Positions 1 to 7,695 of a stretch of 10,345 bases of DNA are shown one piece after another. The DNA lies in contig SLRW01000025.1 in NCBI GenBank assembly GCA_007130745.1, positions 1 through 10,345 on the forward strand, read 5' to 3'. Within the stretch, counting starts at the first letter, position 1. The number at the start of each line of letters is the position of its first letter. Position numbers and translations under genes: made by a program. The stretch comes from Gammaproteobacteria bacterium. GTDB taxonomy: Bacteria > Pseudomonadota > Gammaproteobacteria > UBA5335 > SLRW01. The notes below the pieces were generated by a model that was not told where the DNA came from, ran no database searches, and worked only from the letters and a program-made list of their open reading frames with translations.

Positions 1-12
1 TATGCTGCGCGC

Positions 13-657
13 ATGTCAGAGGTGCGTATCCCCCCCGAGTTCAAGGTCATGGCTACCCGCTTTCGCGGCTTTTTGCCCGTGGTGGTGGACGTGGAAACCG
101 GCGGTTTCAACAACCGTACAGACGCTCTGCTGGAAATCGGCGCGGTGATTCTGGCCATGGACGAGCAGGGCAGGCTCTACCGCAAAGCCACCTATAGCTG
201 CCATGTAGAGCCTTTCAAGGGCGCAAACATCGAGCCGGCGGCGCTGGCGGTCAACGGCATTGATCCCTACCACCCGCTACGTCCGGCTCTGCCGGAGGAC
301 GAAGCTCTGCGTCGGGTCTTCCGTGAGGTGCGCCGTGAGGTACGCGAGAGTGACTGCCAGCGCGCCGTACTGGTGGGCCACAATGCCCATTTTGATCTGG
401 GCTTTATCAACGCGGCGGTGACCCGTGCCGGCATCAAGCGCAACCCTTTTCATCCCTTCAGCTGCTTTGATACCGCTACTCTCGGCGGCCTGGCCTTTGG
501 CCAGACCGTACTCGCGCGTGCGGTGGCCGCCGCCGGGCTGGACTTCAATCTGGACGAGGCGCACAGCGCAGTCTACGACGCTGAATGCACCGCCGAGCTG
601 TTCTGCACTATCGTCAACCACTGGCAGGCCATAGGCCCACCCCCGGCTGTCAGTTAA
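13..657 (+). CDS. rnt: Ribonuclease T (DEDDh 3'-5' exoribonuclease)
   Basis: RNase T trims the 3' ends of tRNA, 5S and 23S rRNA and other small RNAs, acting as a homodimer in the cytoplasm (family knowledge). The 214-residue product is close to the E. coli length of about 215. The DEDDh residues are all visible: D26 and E28 in VVVDVETGGF, D128 in GHNAHFDLGF, and H184 and D189 in the motif AHSAVYDAE. The RNase T hallmark KRNPFHPF is at 142-149 and GQTVL at 163-167. The ATG at 13 fits the family N-terminus. The frame stays open to the window edge, so a slightly longer form cannot be excluded, but the reading-frame length argues against it. It converges on grxD with only 26 bases between them and no obvious intrinsic terminator. 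Confidence 0.95.
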   Translation: MSEVRIPPEFKVMATRFRGFLPVVVDVETGGFNNRTDALLEIGAVILAMDEQGRLYRKATYSCHVEPFKGANIEPAALAVNGIDPYHPLRPALPEDEALRRVFREVRREVRESDCQRAVLVGHNAHFDLGFINAAVTRAGIKRNPFHPFSCFDTATLGGLAFGQTVLARAVAAAGLDFNLDEAHSAVYDAECTAELFCTIVNHWQAIGPPPAVS

Positions 658-683
658 GGAAACGCTGATTAAATCGTCGCGCC

Positions 684-1001
684 TCAGGCCGCGGCCTGCT
701 CCAGCATCGGCTTGAGCTCGCCGGATTCGTACATCTGCACAATGATATCGCAGCCGCCGACCAACTCACCCTTGACGTAAAGCTGCGGATAGGTGGGCCA
801 GTTGGAATAGGCCTTGAGCTCCTCGCGCACTTCCTGATCTTCCAGGATATTCACGAAACCAAACTCCACTCCGCAGTTTTTCAGCGCCTGGCACACCTGC
901 CCGGAAAAGCCACACATGGGGAAATCCGGCGTACCCTTCATGAACAACACCACCGGATGGCTGTTGATCTGCTGTTCAATACGTTCAACCACTTCACTCA
1001 T
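684..1001 (-). CDS. grxD: Monothiol glutaredoxin, CGFS type (Grx4/GrxD)
   Basis: This is a class II monothiol glutaredoxin. These proteins bind a [2Fe-2S] cluster with glutathione, usually with a BolA partner, and deliver or sense Fe-S clusters rather than act as general disulfide reductases (family knowledge). The 105-residue product carries the diagnostic CGFS active site at 30-33, the glutathione-contacting K22 in FMKGTP, the cis-Pro segment WPTYPQLY, and the GGCDI motif. The ATG at 1001 is chosen because AGGAG lies 9 bases upstream. A TTG six codons further up (1019) would place that ribosome-binding site inside the gene. The gene is transcribed alone, with a likely -10 box at 1047-1052 just outside the palindromic element that separates it from hyuB. 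Confidence 0.95.
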   Translation of the reverse strand: MSEVVERIEQQINSHPVVLFMKGTPDFPMCGFSGQVCQALKNCGVEFGFVNILEDQEVREELKAYSNWPTYPQLYVKGELVGGCDIIVQMYESGELKPMLEQAAA

Positions 1002-1046
1002 GGGGGTTTGCTCCTGCAATTCGGGGTAAACGAAAACTCAGTGCGC

Positions 1047-1052
1047 ATTGTA
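1047..1052 (-). promoter_or_regulatory. Likely -10 box for grxD (TACAAT)
   Basis: On the minus strand TACAAT matches the sigma-70 -10 consensus at 5 of 6 positions and lies about 45 bases before the grxD ATG. No -35 hexamer is present 16-18 bases upstream: the corresponding position is CCCGCG, part of the stem of the terminal hairpin of the neighbouring repeat. The transcription start would be near 1040, giving a leader of roughly 40 nt. The call rests on the hexamer and its position only. Its offset from the repeat is identical to that of the TAGAAT box at 6516-6521. Confidence 0.45.
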
Positions 1053-1061
1053 ACGCAATCT

Positions 1062-1162
1062 CCCCGCTTCGCGGGGTGTTGTAGGCGGGAAAGCGGGAAG
1101 GTTGCAAGTCTTTAGACTTTCGCGCTTTCACGCTTACTACGACCCGCGCTTATTGCGCGGGT
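1062..1162 (-). repeat. Intergenic palindromic element, copy 1 (hyuB stop to grxD promoter)
   Basis: Read on the minus strand from hyuB towards grxD, the element has three hairpins joined by two inverted arms. The first hairpin (1142-1162) has an 8-bp stem, ACCCGCGC/GCGCGGGT, and its loop holds the hyuB TAA stop. The central hairpin (1106-1119) is AAGTCT/AGACTT. The last (1062-1076) is CCCCGC, loop GAA, GCGGGG. The arms at 1117-1141 and 1078-1105 are imperfect reverse complements made of short GCGGGAA-like words. The stretch 1071-1104 matches 6464-6497 on the other strand at 29 of 34 positions, which shows that this is one copy of a repeated element. It may serve as a rho-independent-like 3' structure for hyuB, although no run of U follows any hairpin. 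Confidence 0.8.
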
Positions 1163-2685
1163 TTCCATCCTCCGCCGCCGGCCGAAGCGATGGTGAGTCG
1201 TTGGCCCGGCTGTGCGCGGAGCTGAATCTTGGGCGGCAAAACCTTGCCATCGAGGTGGTTTTCGCCGCGTGTGCCATCAGCACCGCCGGCCAGCCCCCAG
1301 GGGGCGTGGCGGCGGCGCTCGGTGAGCAGGGTGACACTGGTCTCGCGCAGGAACTCCAGCTCGCGCACAATACCGTCGCCGCCGCGGCGGAGGCCCTGGC
1401 CGCCGCTGCCACGGCGTATACAATAGCGATGCACGCGCAGCGGGAAGTTCATCTCCAGCACTTCCACCGGGGTATTCAGCGTATTGGTCATGTGCGTTTG
1501 CACCGCATCCAGCCCGCCGCCCTCAGCACCGGCACCCATGCCACCGCCCATGGTCTCGTAGTAATCCCACAGCGGCGCTTCCAGCGCACCCATGGCGAGG
1601 TTATTCATGCTGCCGTGACTGGCGGCGGCCAATTGATCGGGCAATGCCCGGGCCAGCGCCCCCATCACCGCATCCACTACCCGGCCGCTGGTTTCCACAT
1701 TGCCGGCAGCTACCGCCGCAGGCCGGCGGGCATTGAGCATACAGCCTTCGGGCACCTGTAATTCGATATCCGCAAAACTGCCGGCGCAGGCCGGCGTGGT
1801 ATCCGGCATCAGGCAGCGGAAAACATAAATCACCGCCGCAGCCGTCACCGACAGCGGGCAGTTCACATTGCCTTCGGTCTGGGCCGCGCTGCCTTCAAAA
1901 TCCACTGTCACGTGGGCGCCCCGGCTGCGAATACGCACCCGCACCGGCAAGTCACGGTTACCCGCGCCGTCATCATCCAGCCAGTCGGTGAAACTGTAAT
2001 CTCCATCGGGAATCCCCGCCAGGGTGTCGCCTGCCAGGCGACGGGCATAGCCATTGAGCGCAGTGAGGCCGTCCTCGTATTGCCCTGCCCCCATGCGTGA
2101 CACCAACTCTGCCAGGCGTTGCACCCCCACACGATTGGCGCTTAACTGGGCGGCGAAATCACCACGACTCTGGTGTGGCGAACGGGTGGCGCCAATAATT
2201 CCCTCGAAGGTTTCGCTAACAGGCTCACCGGCATCCACCACCAGCGTAGGCGCAATCACCAGCCCCTCTTCCTCCAGTCGCCGCGATACCGGCATGGAGC
2301 CGGGCGACTCACATCCGATATCCGCATGATGGGCCCGGTTGGCCACAAAACCCGTACAGTGACCTGCCACAAACACCGGCGAGACCAGGGTGACATCGGG
2401 CAGATGAGTGCCGCCCAGAAAAGGGTCGTTGAGAATAAGCACATCACCCTCGCGCCAATCGCGCGCGCCCACAATATCGCCCATGGCATAAGCCATGCTG
2501 CCCAGATGTACGGGGATATGCGCCGCCTGGGCGCACAGCGCGCCTTCGGCATCAAATACCGCACAGGAAAAATCCAGCCGATCACGGATATTGGGCGAGA
2601 GCGCCGCGCGCTGCAGCACGGCCCCCATTTCCTCACACACCGCCTCCATGCGACTGGCAAACAGGCTTAATTCTATGGCGTCCAT
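1150..2685 (-). CDS. hyuB: Hydantoinase B/oxoprolinase family protein (HyuB-like)
   Basis: This belongs to the hydantoinase B/oxoprolinase family, whose members usually pair with an ATP-binding HyuA-type subunit for ATP-dependent ring opening of 5-oxoproline, N-methylhydantoins or related substrates. The 511-residue product looks full length. Visible family motifs are NDPFLGGTHLPD at 86-97, NRAHHADIG at 116-124 followed by SPGSMP, a central RFRCL-like core region, and the glycine-rich C-terminal SAGGGGW, comparable to the family's PGGGGYG end. The ATG at 2685 is preceded by CAGGAG with good spacing. No hyuA homologue adjoins it: hemN diverges upstream and grxD follows downstream, so the substrate cannot be inferred. 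The hyuB 5' region is next to the FNR/Anr-type box at 2715-2728, which could also affect this gene. The stop codon lies in a hairpin loop of the following repeat. Confidence 0.88.
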   Translation of the reverse strand: MDAIELSLFASRMEAVCEEMGAVLQRAALSPNIRDRLDFSCAVFDAEGALCAQAAHIPVHLGSMAYAMGDIVGARDWREGDVLILNDPFLGGTHLPDVTLVSPVFVAGHCTGFVANRAHHADIGCESPGSMPVSRRLEEEGLVIAPTLVVDAGEPVSETFEGIIGATRSPHQSRGDFAAQLSANRVGVQRLAELVSRMGAGQYEDGLTALNGYARRLAGDTLAGIPDGDYSFTDWLDDDGAGNRDLPVRVRIRSRGAHVTVDFEGSAAQTEGNVNCPLSVTAAAVIYVFRCLMPDTTPACAGSFADIELQVPEGCMLNARRPAAVAAGNVETSGRVVDAVMGALARALPDQLAAASHGSMNNLAMGALEAPLWDYYETMGGGMGAGAEGGGLDAVQTHMTNTLNTPVEVLEMNFPLRVHRYCIRRGSGGQGLRRGGDGIVRELEFLRETSVTLLTERRRHAPWGLAGGADGTRGENHLDGKVLPPKIQLRAQPGQRLTIASAGGGGWKPAQ

Positions 2686-2714
2686 GAGTTCTCCTGAGCC
2701 AGCAGGCGTCGGGG

Positions 2715-2755
2715 TTGACCTGGATCATGGCCGATTCCCGCCAACACGCTAGTCT
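2715..2755 (+). promoter_or_regulatory. FNR/Anr-type box and class II promoter of hemN
   Basis: TTGAC-CTGG-ATCAT at 2715-2728 matches the FNR/Anr consensus TTGAT-N4-ATCAA at 8 of 10 defined positions. A possible -10 hexamer, TAGTCT, lies at 2750-2755. If transcription starts near 2763, the box is centred at about -41.5, the standard position for FNR activation from a class II site. The ATG follows about 30 bases later. Anaerobic induction of hemN by Anr/FNR is well established in Pseudomonas and other proteobacteria. The site is seen in sequence, but the regulation is inferred. Because the box is palindromic, it also lies about 30 bases upstream of the divergent hyuB start. Confidence 0.6.
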
Positions 2756-2792
2756 GTGCGCATGCAATTAATCCCGTTGCAGGACAGCTGTC

Positions 2793-4181
2793 ATGACACA
2801 GGCTGAATTCAGCCGGCCGCTATACGAGAAATACGACGTCGCCGGGCCGCGCTACACATCCTACCCCACTGCGCCGCATTTCAGTGATGCTTACGACGCC
2901 GGTGATCATGCCATGGCCGCCCGCAACAGCAATGGCGATCCGCTGCCCCGACCGCTGTCGCTGTACGCGCACATCCCGTTCTGCCACAGCCTGTGCTACT
3001 ACTGCGCCTGCACCAAAATCATCACCCGCCACACGGAAAAAGCCGAAATCTACCTGCACTACCTGCTGCGGGAGATCGAGATGCAGGGCGCCTTGTTTGA
3101 CAAGGACCGCAAGCTGCGTCAGCTCCATCTGGGTGGCGGCACCCCCACCTACCTGGACGACCAGCAACTCTGGCGCCTGATGCAGGGCATCCAGCAAGCC
3201 TTCAGCCTGGCCACGAGCGAAGACCGCGAATTCTCGGTGGAAATTGATCCGCGCACGGTGGGCAATGAAACCATGGCGATACTGGGTGATCTGGGTTTCA
3301 ATCGTATGAGCCTGGGGGTGCAGGACTTTGACCCGCTGGTGCAATCGGCTATCAATCGCACCCAGCCGGCGGCACAGGTATTGCAGGTCATCGAACAGGG
3401 CCGCGCCGCCGGCATGAGCTCGCTCAGCCTGGACCTGATTTACGGCCTGCCGTATCAATCCGTAGACAGCTTCAACCGCACCCTCGAGCAGGTGCTGGCC
3501 ATTCGGCCCGACCGGCTGTCGATATACAACTACGCCCACCTGCCACAACGGGTCAAGGCACAGCGCATGATTGCGCGCCACACCCTGCCTGCTCCGGCCG
3601 AAAAACTGGCCATCCTTGAACACAGCTTCAATCGACTCACCGAAGCTGGCTATCTGGCTATTGGCATGGACCATTTCGCCCTGCCCGACAGCAACCTGGC
3701 CCGCGCCATGATGGACGGCACCCTGCAACGCAACTTCCAGGGCTATTCCACCCATGGCGACTGCGACCTGATTGGCACCGGCATGTCCGCCATCAGCATG
3801 ATCGACAACCACTACAGCCAGAATGCCGCCTGGCTGCGCGGTTACTACCGCGCGCTGGATGCCGGCCAGCTCCCCGTGGTGCGCGGGCACCAGTCGGATT
3901 TCGACGACATCCTGCGCCGGACAGTGATAGAACAACTGATGTGCCGCACCTGGCTGGACTTCGACGACATCGAACGGCGTTTCGAAATTAAATTCCAGCG
4001 CTATTTCGCCCGGGAACTGCTTGCCCTGGCGCCGCTGGAGGACGACTGTCTGCTCCTGCGCGGACCGCGCGGCATCCGCATCCGGCCGCTCGGCCGGCTG
4101 TTGCTGCGTAATATCGCCATGGTCTTTGACCGCTATCTGCACCAGCAGCCCGCGCCCGTGCTTTACTCACGCACAGTCTAG
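2793..4181 (+). CDS. hemN: Oxygen-independent coproporphyrinogen III oxidase (HemN)
   Basis: HemN is a radical-SAM enzyme that oxidatively decarboxylates coproporphyrinogen III to protoporphyrinogen IX in heme synthesis under low oxygen. The 462-residue product compares with about 457 in E. coli. The cluster motif is complete: C64, C68, C71 and the extra C73 of true HemN in HIPFCHSLCYYCAC. The usual Gly at position 72 is Ala here. LYEKYDVAGPRYTSYPTA at 10-27 is the typical N-terminal 'trip-wire' region. GGGTP at 114-118 and a C-terminal HemN domain also fit. AGGA at 2781-2784 lies 8 bases before the ATG. A 10-bp palindrome, GACAGCTGTC (2783-2792), sits between the two. An FNR/Anr-like site upstream suggests oxygen control. 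The complete four-cysteine motif and the length separate it from HemW-type relatives. Confidence 0.96.
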   Translation: MTQAEFSRPLYEKYDVAGPRYTSYPTAPHFSDAYDAGDHAMAARNSNGDPLPRPLSLYAHIPFCHSLCYYCACTKIITRHTEKAEIYLHYLLREIEMQGALFDKDRKLRQLHLGGGTPTYLDDQQLWRLMQGIQQAFSLATSEDREFSVEIDPRTVGNETMAILGDLGFNRMSLGVQDFDPLVQSAINRTQPAAQVLQVIEQGRAAGMSSLSLDLIYGLPYQSVDSFNRTLEQVLAIRPDRLSIYNYAHLPQRVKAQRMIARHTLPAPAEKLAILEHSFNRLTEAGYLAIGMDHFALPDSNLARAMMDGTLQRNFQGYSTHGDCDLIGTGMSAISMIDNHYSQNAAWLRGYYRALDAGQLPVVRGHQSDFDDILRRTVIEQLMCRTWLDFDDIERRFEIKFQRYFARELLALAPLEDDCLLLRGPRGIRIRPLGRLLLRNIAMVFDRYLHQQPAPVLYSRTV

Positions 4182-4188
4182 CCAGGGA

Positions 4189-4217
4189 TTGCATTCCCGC
4201 CTGCGGTGGCCTATTTT
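4189..4217 (+). promoter_or_regulatory. Possible sigma-70 promoter for argD-argF
   Basis: TTGCAT (4189-4194) and TATTTT (4212-4217) are separated by exactly 17 bases, starting 8 bases after the hemN stop codon. Each hexamer is only a partial consensus match (3/6 and 4/6). A start near 4224 would give a leader of about 65 nt containing the hairpin at 4236-4262. No ArgR-type operator was recognised. Read-through from hemN remains an alternative. Confidence 0.3.
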
Positions 4218-4235
4218 TATCTGTCTGGATTTTTG

Positions 4236-4262
4236 GCGGGCCGGGACCAAGTCCCGGCCCGC
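4236..4262 (+). other. Perfect 12-bp GC-rich hairpin upstream of argD
   Basis: GCGGGCCGGGAC at 4236-4247 is followed by a CAA loop and its exact reverse complement at 4251-4262. The structure ends 28 bases before the argD ATG. The plus strand shows only GTTTC after it and the minus strand shows CAAAAA, so it lacks the U-tract of an intrinsic terminator in either direction. It could stabilise the 5' end of the argDF mRNA, reduce read-through from hemN, or be a simple palindromic repeat. Confidence 0.6.
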
Positions 4263-4290
4263 GCCGTTTCAGGACAGCAAAAGGCAATCC

Positions 4291-5480
<1,190 letters not shown>

Positions 5481-5484
<4 letters not shown>

Positions 5485-6389
5485 GCCCGATCCGCCATTG
5501 TCTGTCATTACTGGATTTCACCACGCCCGAGCTTGTCGGCCTGCTTCAGCGCGCCGGCGAATTCAGGCGCATGCGCCGGCAGGGCGAAGCCCATGTGCTG
5601 TTGCCGCAGAAAACCCTGGGCATGCTCTTCGAGAAGGCCTCCACCCGCACCCGGGTGTCTTTCGAAGCCGGCATGGCCCAGCTCGGCGGCAGCGCCCTGT
5701 TTCTCTCCCCGCGTGATACCCAACTGGGCCGCGGCGAACCGGTGGCGGATACCGCCCGGGTGCTCTCGTCCATGGTCGACGCCATCATGATCCGCGCACA
5801 TGAACACCGCACCGTGGAAATTTTTGCTGAACATTCCGCCGTGCCGGTGATCAACGCGCTGACGGATCGCTTCCATCCCTGCCAGTTGCTGGCCGACATG
5901 CAAACCTGGCTGGAACACCGCGGCCCCATTGAAGGCCGCACAGTGGCCTGGATCGGCGATGGCAACAATGTCTGCCATTCCTACATCAACGCTGCCGCGC
6001 GGCTGGGCTTCAGCCTGCGCATCGCCACCCCGGCGGGTTACGAACCCGACCCCGGGGTGATTGAAGCTGCCGGCGCTGAAGTATCAGTGCTGCGGGCACC
6101 GGCGGAGGCTGTGACCGGGGCCGACCTGGTGGTCACCGATGTCTGGACCAGCATGGGCCAGGAAGACGAAAACGCCCGCCGGCTTAAAGACTTTGCCGGC
6201 TACCAGGTGGACCAGACCCTGATGAACCAGGCCGCCCCGGACGCGCTTTTCATGCACTGCCTGCCCGCCCACCGCGGCGAAGAAGTCAGCGCCGAGGTCA
6301 TCGACGGCCCGCAAAGCGTGGTCTGGGACGAGGCCGAAAACCGCCTCCACGCCCAGAAGGCTCTGCTTGAATTTCTTATCCCGCGCTGA
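5481..6389 (+). CDS. argF: Ornithine carbamoyltransferase (ArgF)
   Basis: ArgF joins carbamoyl phosphate to ornithine to give citrulline, the step that follows ornithine formation in arginine synthesis. The 302-residue product has the carbamoyl-phosphate site STRTR at 54-58, HPCQ at 132-135, the ornithine-side motif DVWTSMGQE, and HCLPAHRGEEV from H259. These motifs identify OTCase rather than aspartate carbamoyltransferase. GGAGGAA ends about 7 bases before the ATG, and the ATGA overlap with argD implies translational coupling. The length fits the anabolic type more closely than the longer catabolic ArcB enzymes (about 335 residues), and no arcA or arcC is next to it. The TGA stop is located precisely in the loop of the first hairpin of the downstream repeat element. 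Confidence 0.96.
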
Positions 6390-6512
6390 TGCGCGGGAGG
6401 CGGGAAGGTGGGAAAGCGGGAATGTTGTATGCGGCCGCGCTCCGCGCGGCACAAACAGTCCTGCAACCTTCCAGCCTTCCAGCTTACAACGCCCCGCGCG
6501 AACGCGCGGGGC
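6379..6512 (+). repeat. Intergenic palindromic element, copy 2 (argF stop to ABC gene promoter)
   Basis: The element contains three hairpins. The first (6379-6398) is TCCCGCGC/GCGCGGGA with loop TGAT, which contains the argF stop. The middle one (6434-6450) is GCCGCGC, loop TCC, GCGCGGC. The last (6491-6512) is GCCCCGCGCG/CGCGCGGGGC around AA. Between them are purine-rich and pyrimidine-rich arms (6399-6427 and 6464-6490), which are imperfect reverse complements. GGGAAAGCGGGAATGTTG at 6410-6427 matches 1087-1104 at 17 of 18 bases, and 6464-6497 matches the reverse complement of 1071-1104 at 29 of 34. This is therefore a second copy of the element at 1062-1162. No U-tract follows any stem, so classical termination is not evident. 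Confidence 0.8.
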
Positions 6513-6521
6513 TGGTAGAAT
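6513..6521 (+). promoter_or_regulatory. Extended -10 promoter (TGGTAGAAT) of the ABC gene, near-leaderless
   Basis: TGG-TAGAAT is an extended -10 element with a 5/6 match in the hexamer at 6516-6521. No -35 hexamer is visible; CCCGCG from the repeat's last hairpin occupies that position. Transcription would start about 6528-6531, at or within a few bases of the ATG at 6531. This agrees with the absence of a Shine-Dalgarno sequence and suggests a leaderless or almost leaderless mRNA. Confidence 0.5.
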
Positions 6522-6530
6522 ACCCACGCC

Positions 6531-7574
6531 ATGGAACACATCCTTGAAATTGATCAGCTCGAATGCCGCTATGACGGCGAAGCCGTCATACGCGATCTGA
6601 GTTTGCGGGTGCGCGAGAATACCATCGCCTGCCTGCTGGGTCCGAGCGGCTGCGGCAAGACCACCGTGCTCAAGGCCATCGCCGGCTTTATCCCCGTCAG
6701 CCACGGCGAAATCCGCCTGCGCGGCAAGACCGTCTCACGCCCCGGCATGAGCCTGCCCCCGGAAAAGCGTCGCGTGGGCATGGTGTTCCAGGACTATGCC
6801 CTGTTTCCGCATATGCCCGTGCTCGACAATGTCACCTTCGGCCTGCGCGGCAAGGCGCGGGCCGAGCGCCACCGCATCGCCCGGCAAATGCTCCAGGTGG
6901 TGGGGCTGGATGGCTTCGACCAACGCTACCCGCATGAGCTTTCCGGCGGCCAGCAACAGCGGGTCGCCCTGGCCCGCGCGCTGGCGCCCCGCCCCGACTG
7001 CATCCTGCTGGATGAGCCCCTGTCCAGCCTGGATGTAGAGCTGCGCGAGCGCCTCGGCACCGAGGTGCGCGACATCCTCAAGGATCAGGGCATCAGCGCG
7101 CTCATGGTCACCCACGACCAAAGCGAAGCCTTTGCCATGGGGGACCAGGTCGGGGTTATGCGCGACGGCCATATCCTGCAATGGGACACGCCCTACACCA
7201 TCTATCACGAACCGGCTGACCGCTTTGTGGCCGATTTCATCGGGCAGGGGCGATTGCTGCGCGGACGCCTGCATGAAAAAGACACCATCGAAACCGACGC
7301 CGGCATGATTCGCGGCAACCGCGCCTTTGTCTGGCCGCTTGGCTCCGAAGTCGACGTGTTGCTCCGGCCCGACGACGTGGTTCCCGACCCCGACAGCGCG
7401 CTGCGTGGCACCGTCACCCACAAGGCTTTCAAGGGCGCCGAGATCATGTACCGGGTGCGCCTGGGCAACGGCTGCGAACTGCTCACCCTGTTCCCCAGCC
7501 ACATGAACCACCAGCTCGGCGAGCAGGTGGGCGTGCGCATCGAAGCCGAGCACGTCGTCGCTTTTCAACGCTAA
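6531..7574 (+). CDS. ABC transporter ATP-binding protein, FbpC/PotA-like (CUT1/iron type)
   Basis: The 347-residue product is a complete ABC ATPase with a C-terminal TOBE-like extension, as in the importers of ferric iron, spermidine, sulfate or molybdate. It has Walker A GPSGCGKTT (37-45), the Q-loop glutamine Q87 in VFQDYALFPH, the signature LSGGQ (137-141), Walker B CILLDEP with E162, the D-loop SSLD (165-168) and the switch H195 in MVTHDQSEA. The LPPEKRRVGMVFQDYALFPH stretch is closest to FbpC-type ferric transporters, but the substrate cannot be fixed. No permease or binding-protein gene is adjacent, so partners must be encoded elsewhere. An equivalent lone ATPase gene follows argF in Pseudomonas aeruginosa as I recall. 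The ATG at 6531 has no ribosome-binding site and probably starts a near-leaderless message. Confidence 0.9.
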   Translation: MEHILEIDQLECRYDGEAVIRDLSLRVRENTIACLLGPSGCGKTTVLKAIAGFIPVSHGEIRLRGKTVSRPGMSLPPEKRRVGMVFQDYALFPHMPVLDNVTFGLRGKARAERHRIARQMLQVVGLDGFDQRYPHELSGGQQQRVALARALAPRPDCILLDEPLSSLDVELRERLGTEVRDILKDQGISALMVTHDQSEAFAMGDQVGVMRDGHILQWDTPYTIYHEPADRFVADFIGQGRLLRGRLHEKDTIETDAGMIRGNRAFVWPLGSEVDVLLRPDDVVPDPDSALRGTVTHKAFKGAEIMYRVRLGNGCELLTLFPSHMNHQLGEQVGVRIEAEHVVAFQR

Positions 7575-7584
7575 AGGACAAAGG

Positions 7585-7635
7585 CTGAAGTCTGAGGTCT
7601 TAAAACGTCTTAAGACTTAAGACCTCAGACTTCAG
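7585..7635. repeat. Perfect 19-bp inverted repeat after the ABC gene
   Basis: CTGAAGTCTGAGGTCTTAA at 7585-7603 is repeated exactly in reverse complement at 7617-7635. The 13-base centre contains the palindrome GTCTTAAGAC (7607-7616). The arms are built from short related words (AAGTCT, GGTCTT, AGACTT), so alternative pairings exist. It starts 10 bases after the ABC gene stop and ends just before the bidirectional terminator. Neither side has a U-tract directly after the stem. It resembles the two GC-rich elements in design (an intergenic arm-to-arm palindrome of short words) but not in sequence. Confidence 0.75.
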
Positions 7636-7637
7636 AC

Positions 7638-7681
7638 GCAGTAATAAAAAACGGGCCCGAAGGCCCGTTCTTTATTACTGC
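7638..7681. terminator. Bidirectional rho-independent terminator (ABC gene / sodB)
   Basis: An inverted repeat of 44 bases has outer arms GCAGTAATAAA and TTTATTACTGC, one mismatch, then AACGGGCC and GGCCCGTT around a CGAA loop. On the plus strand the GC stem is followed by TTCTTTATT. On the minus strand it is followed by TTTTTTATTA. It can thus end transcripts from both convergent genes, more strongly for sodB, whose stop codon is 15 bases away. Confidence 0.9.
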
Positions 7682-7695
7682 AGGCACTCTTCAAA

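Noticed and set aside
658..683. Terminator between convergent rnt and grxD
   Set aside because: The 26-base gap has no GC stem followed by a T-run on either strand.
684..1019. Longer grxD from a TTG at 1019
   Set aside because: The ATG at 1001 has AGGAG at ideal distance and matches the usual N-terminus. The TTG form would include the ribosome-binding site in the coding region.
1062..1162. CRISPR array or integron attC site
   Set aside because: The repeat units are inverted pairs, not regularly spaced direct repeats with spacers. No cas or integrase gene, and no attC R-box core pair, was recognised.
1102..1761. Plus-strand open frame (219 codons) opposite the hyuB 3' end
   Set aside because: It begins inside the palindromic element and lies antisense to the conserved C-terminal half of HyuB, with no domain of its own.
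2820..4142. Minus-strand open frame (440 codons) opposite hemN
   Set aside because: It mirrors the hemN reading frame, has no recognisable motif and runs into no plausible ribosome-binding context. It is a shadow of codon bias.
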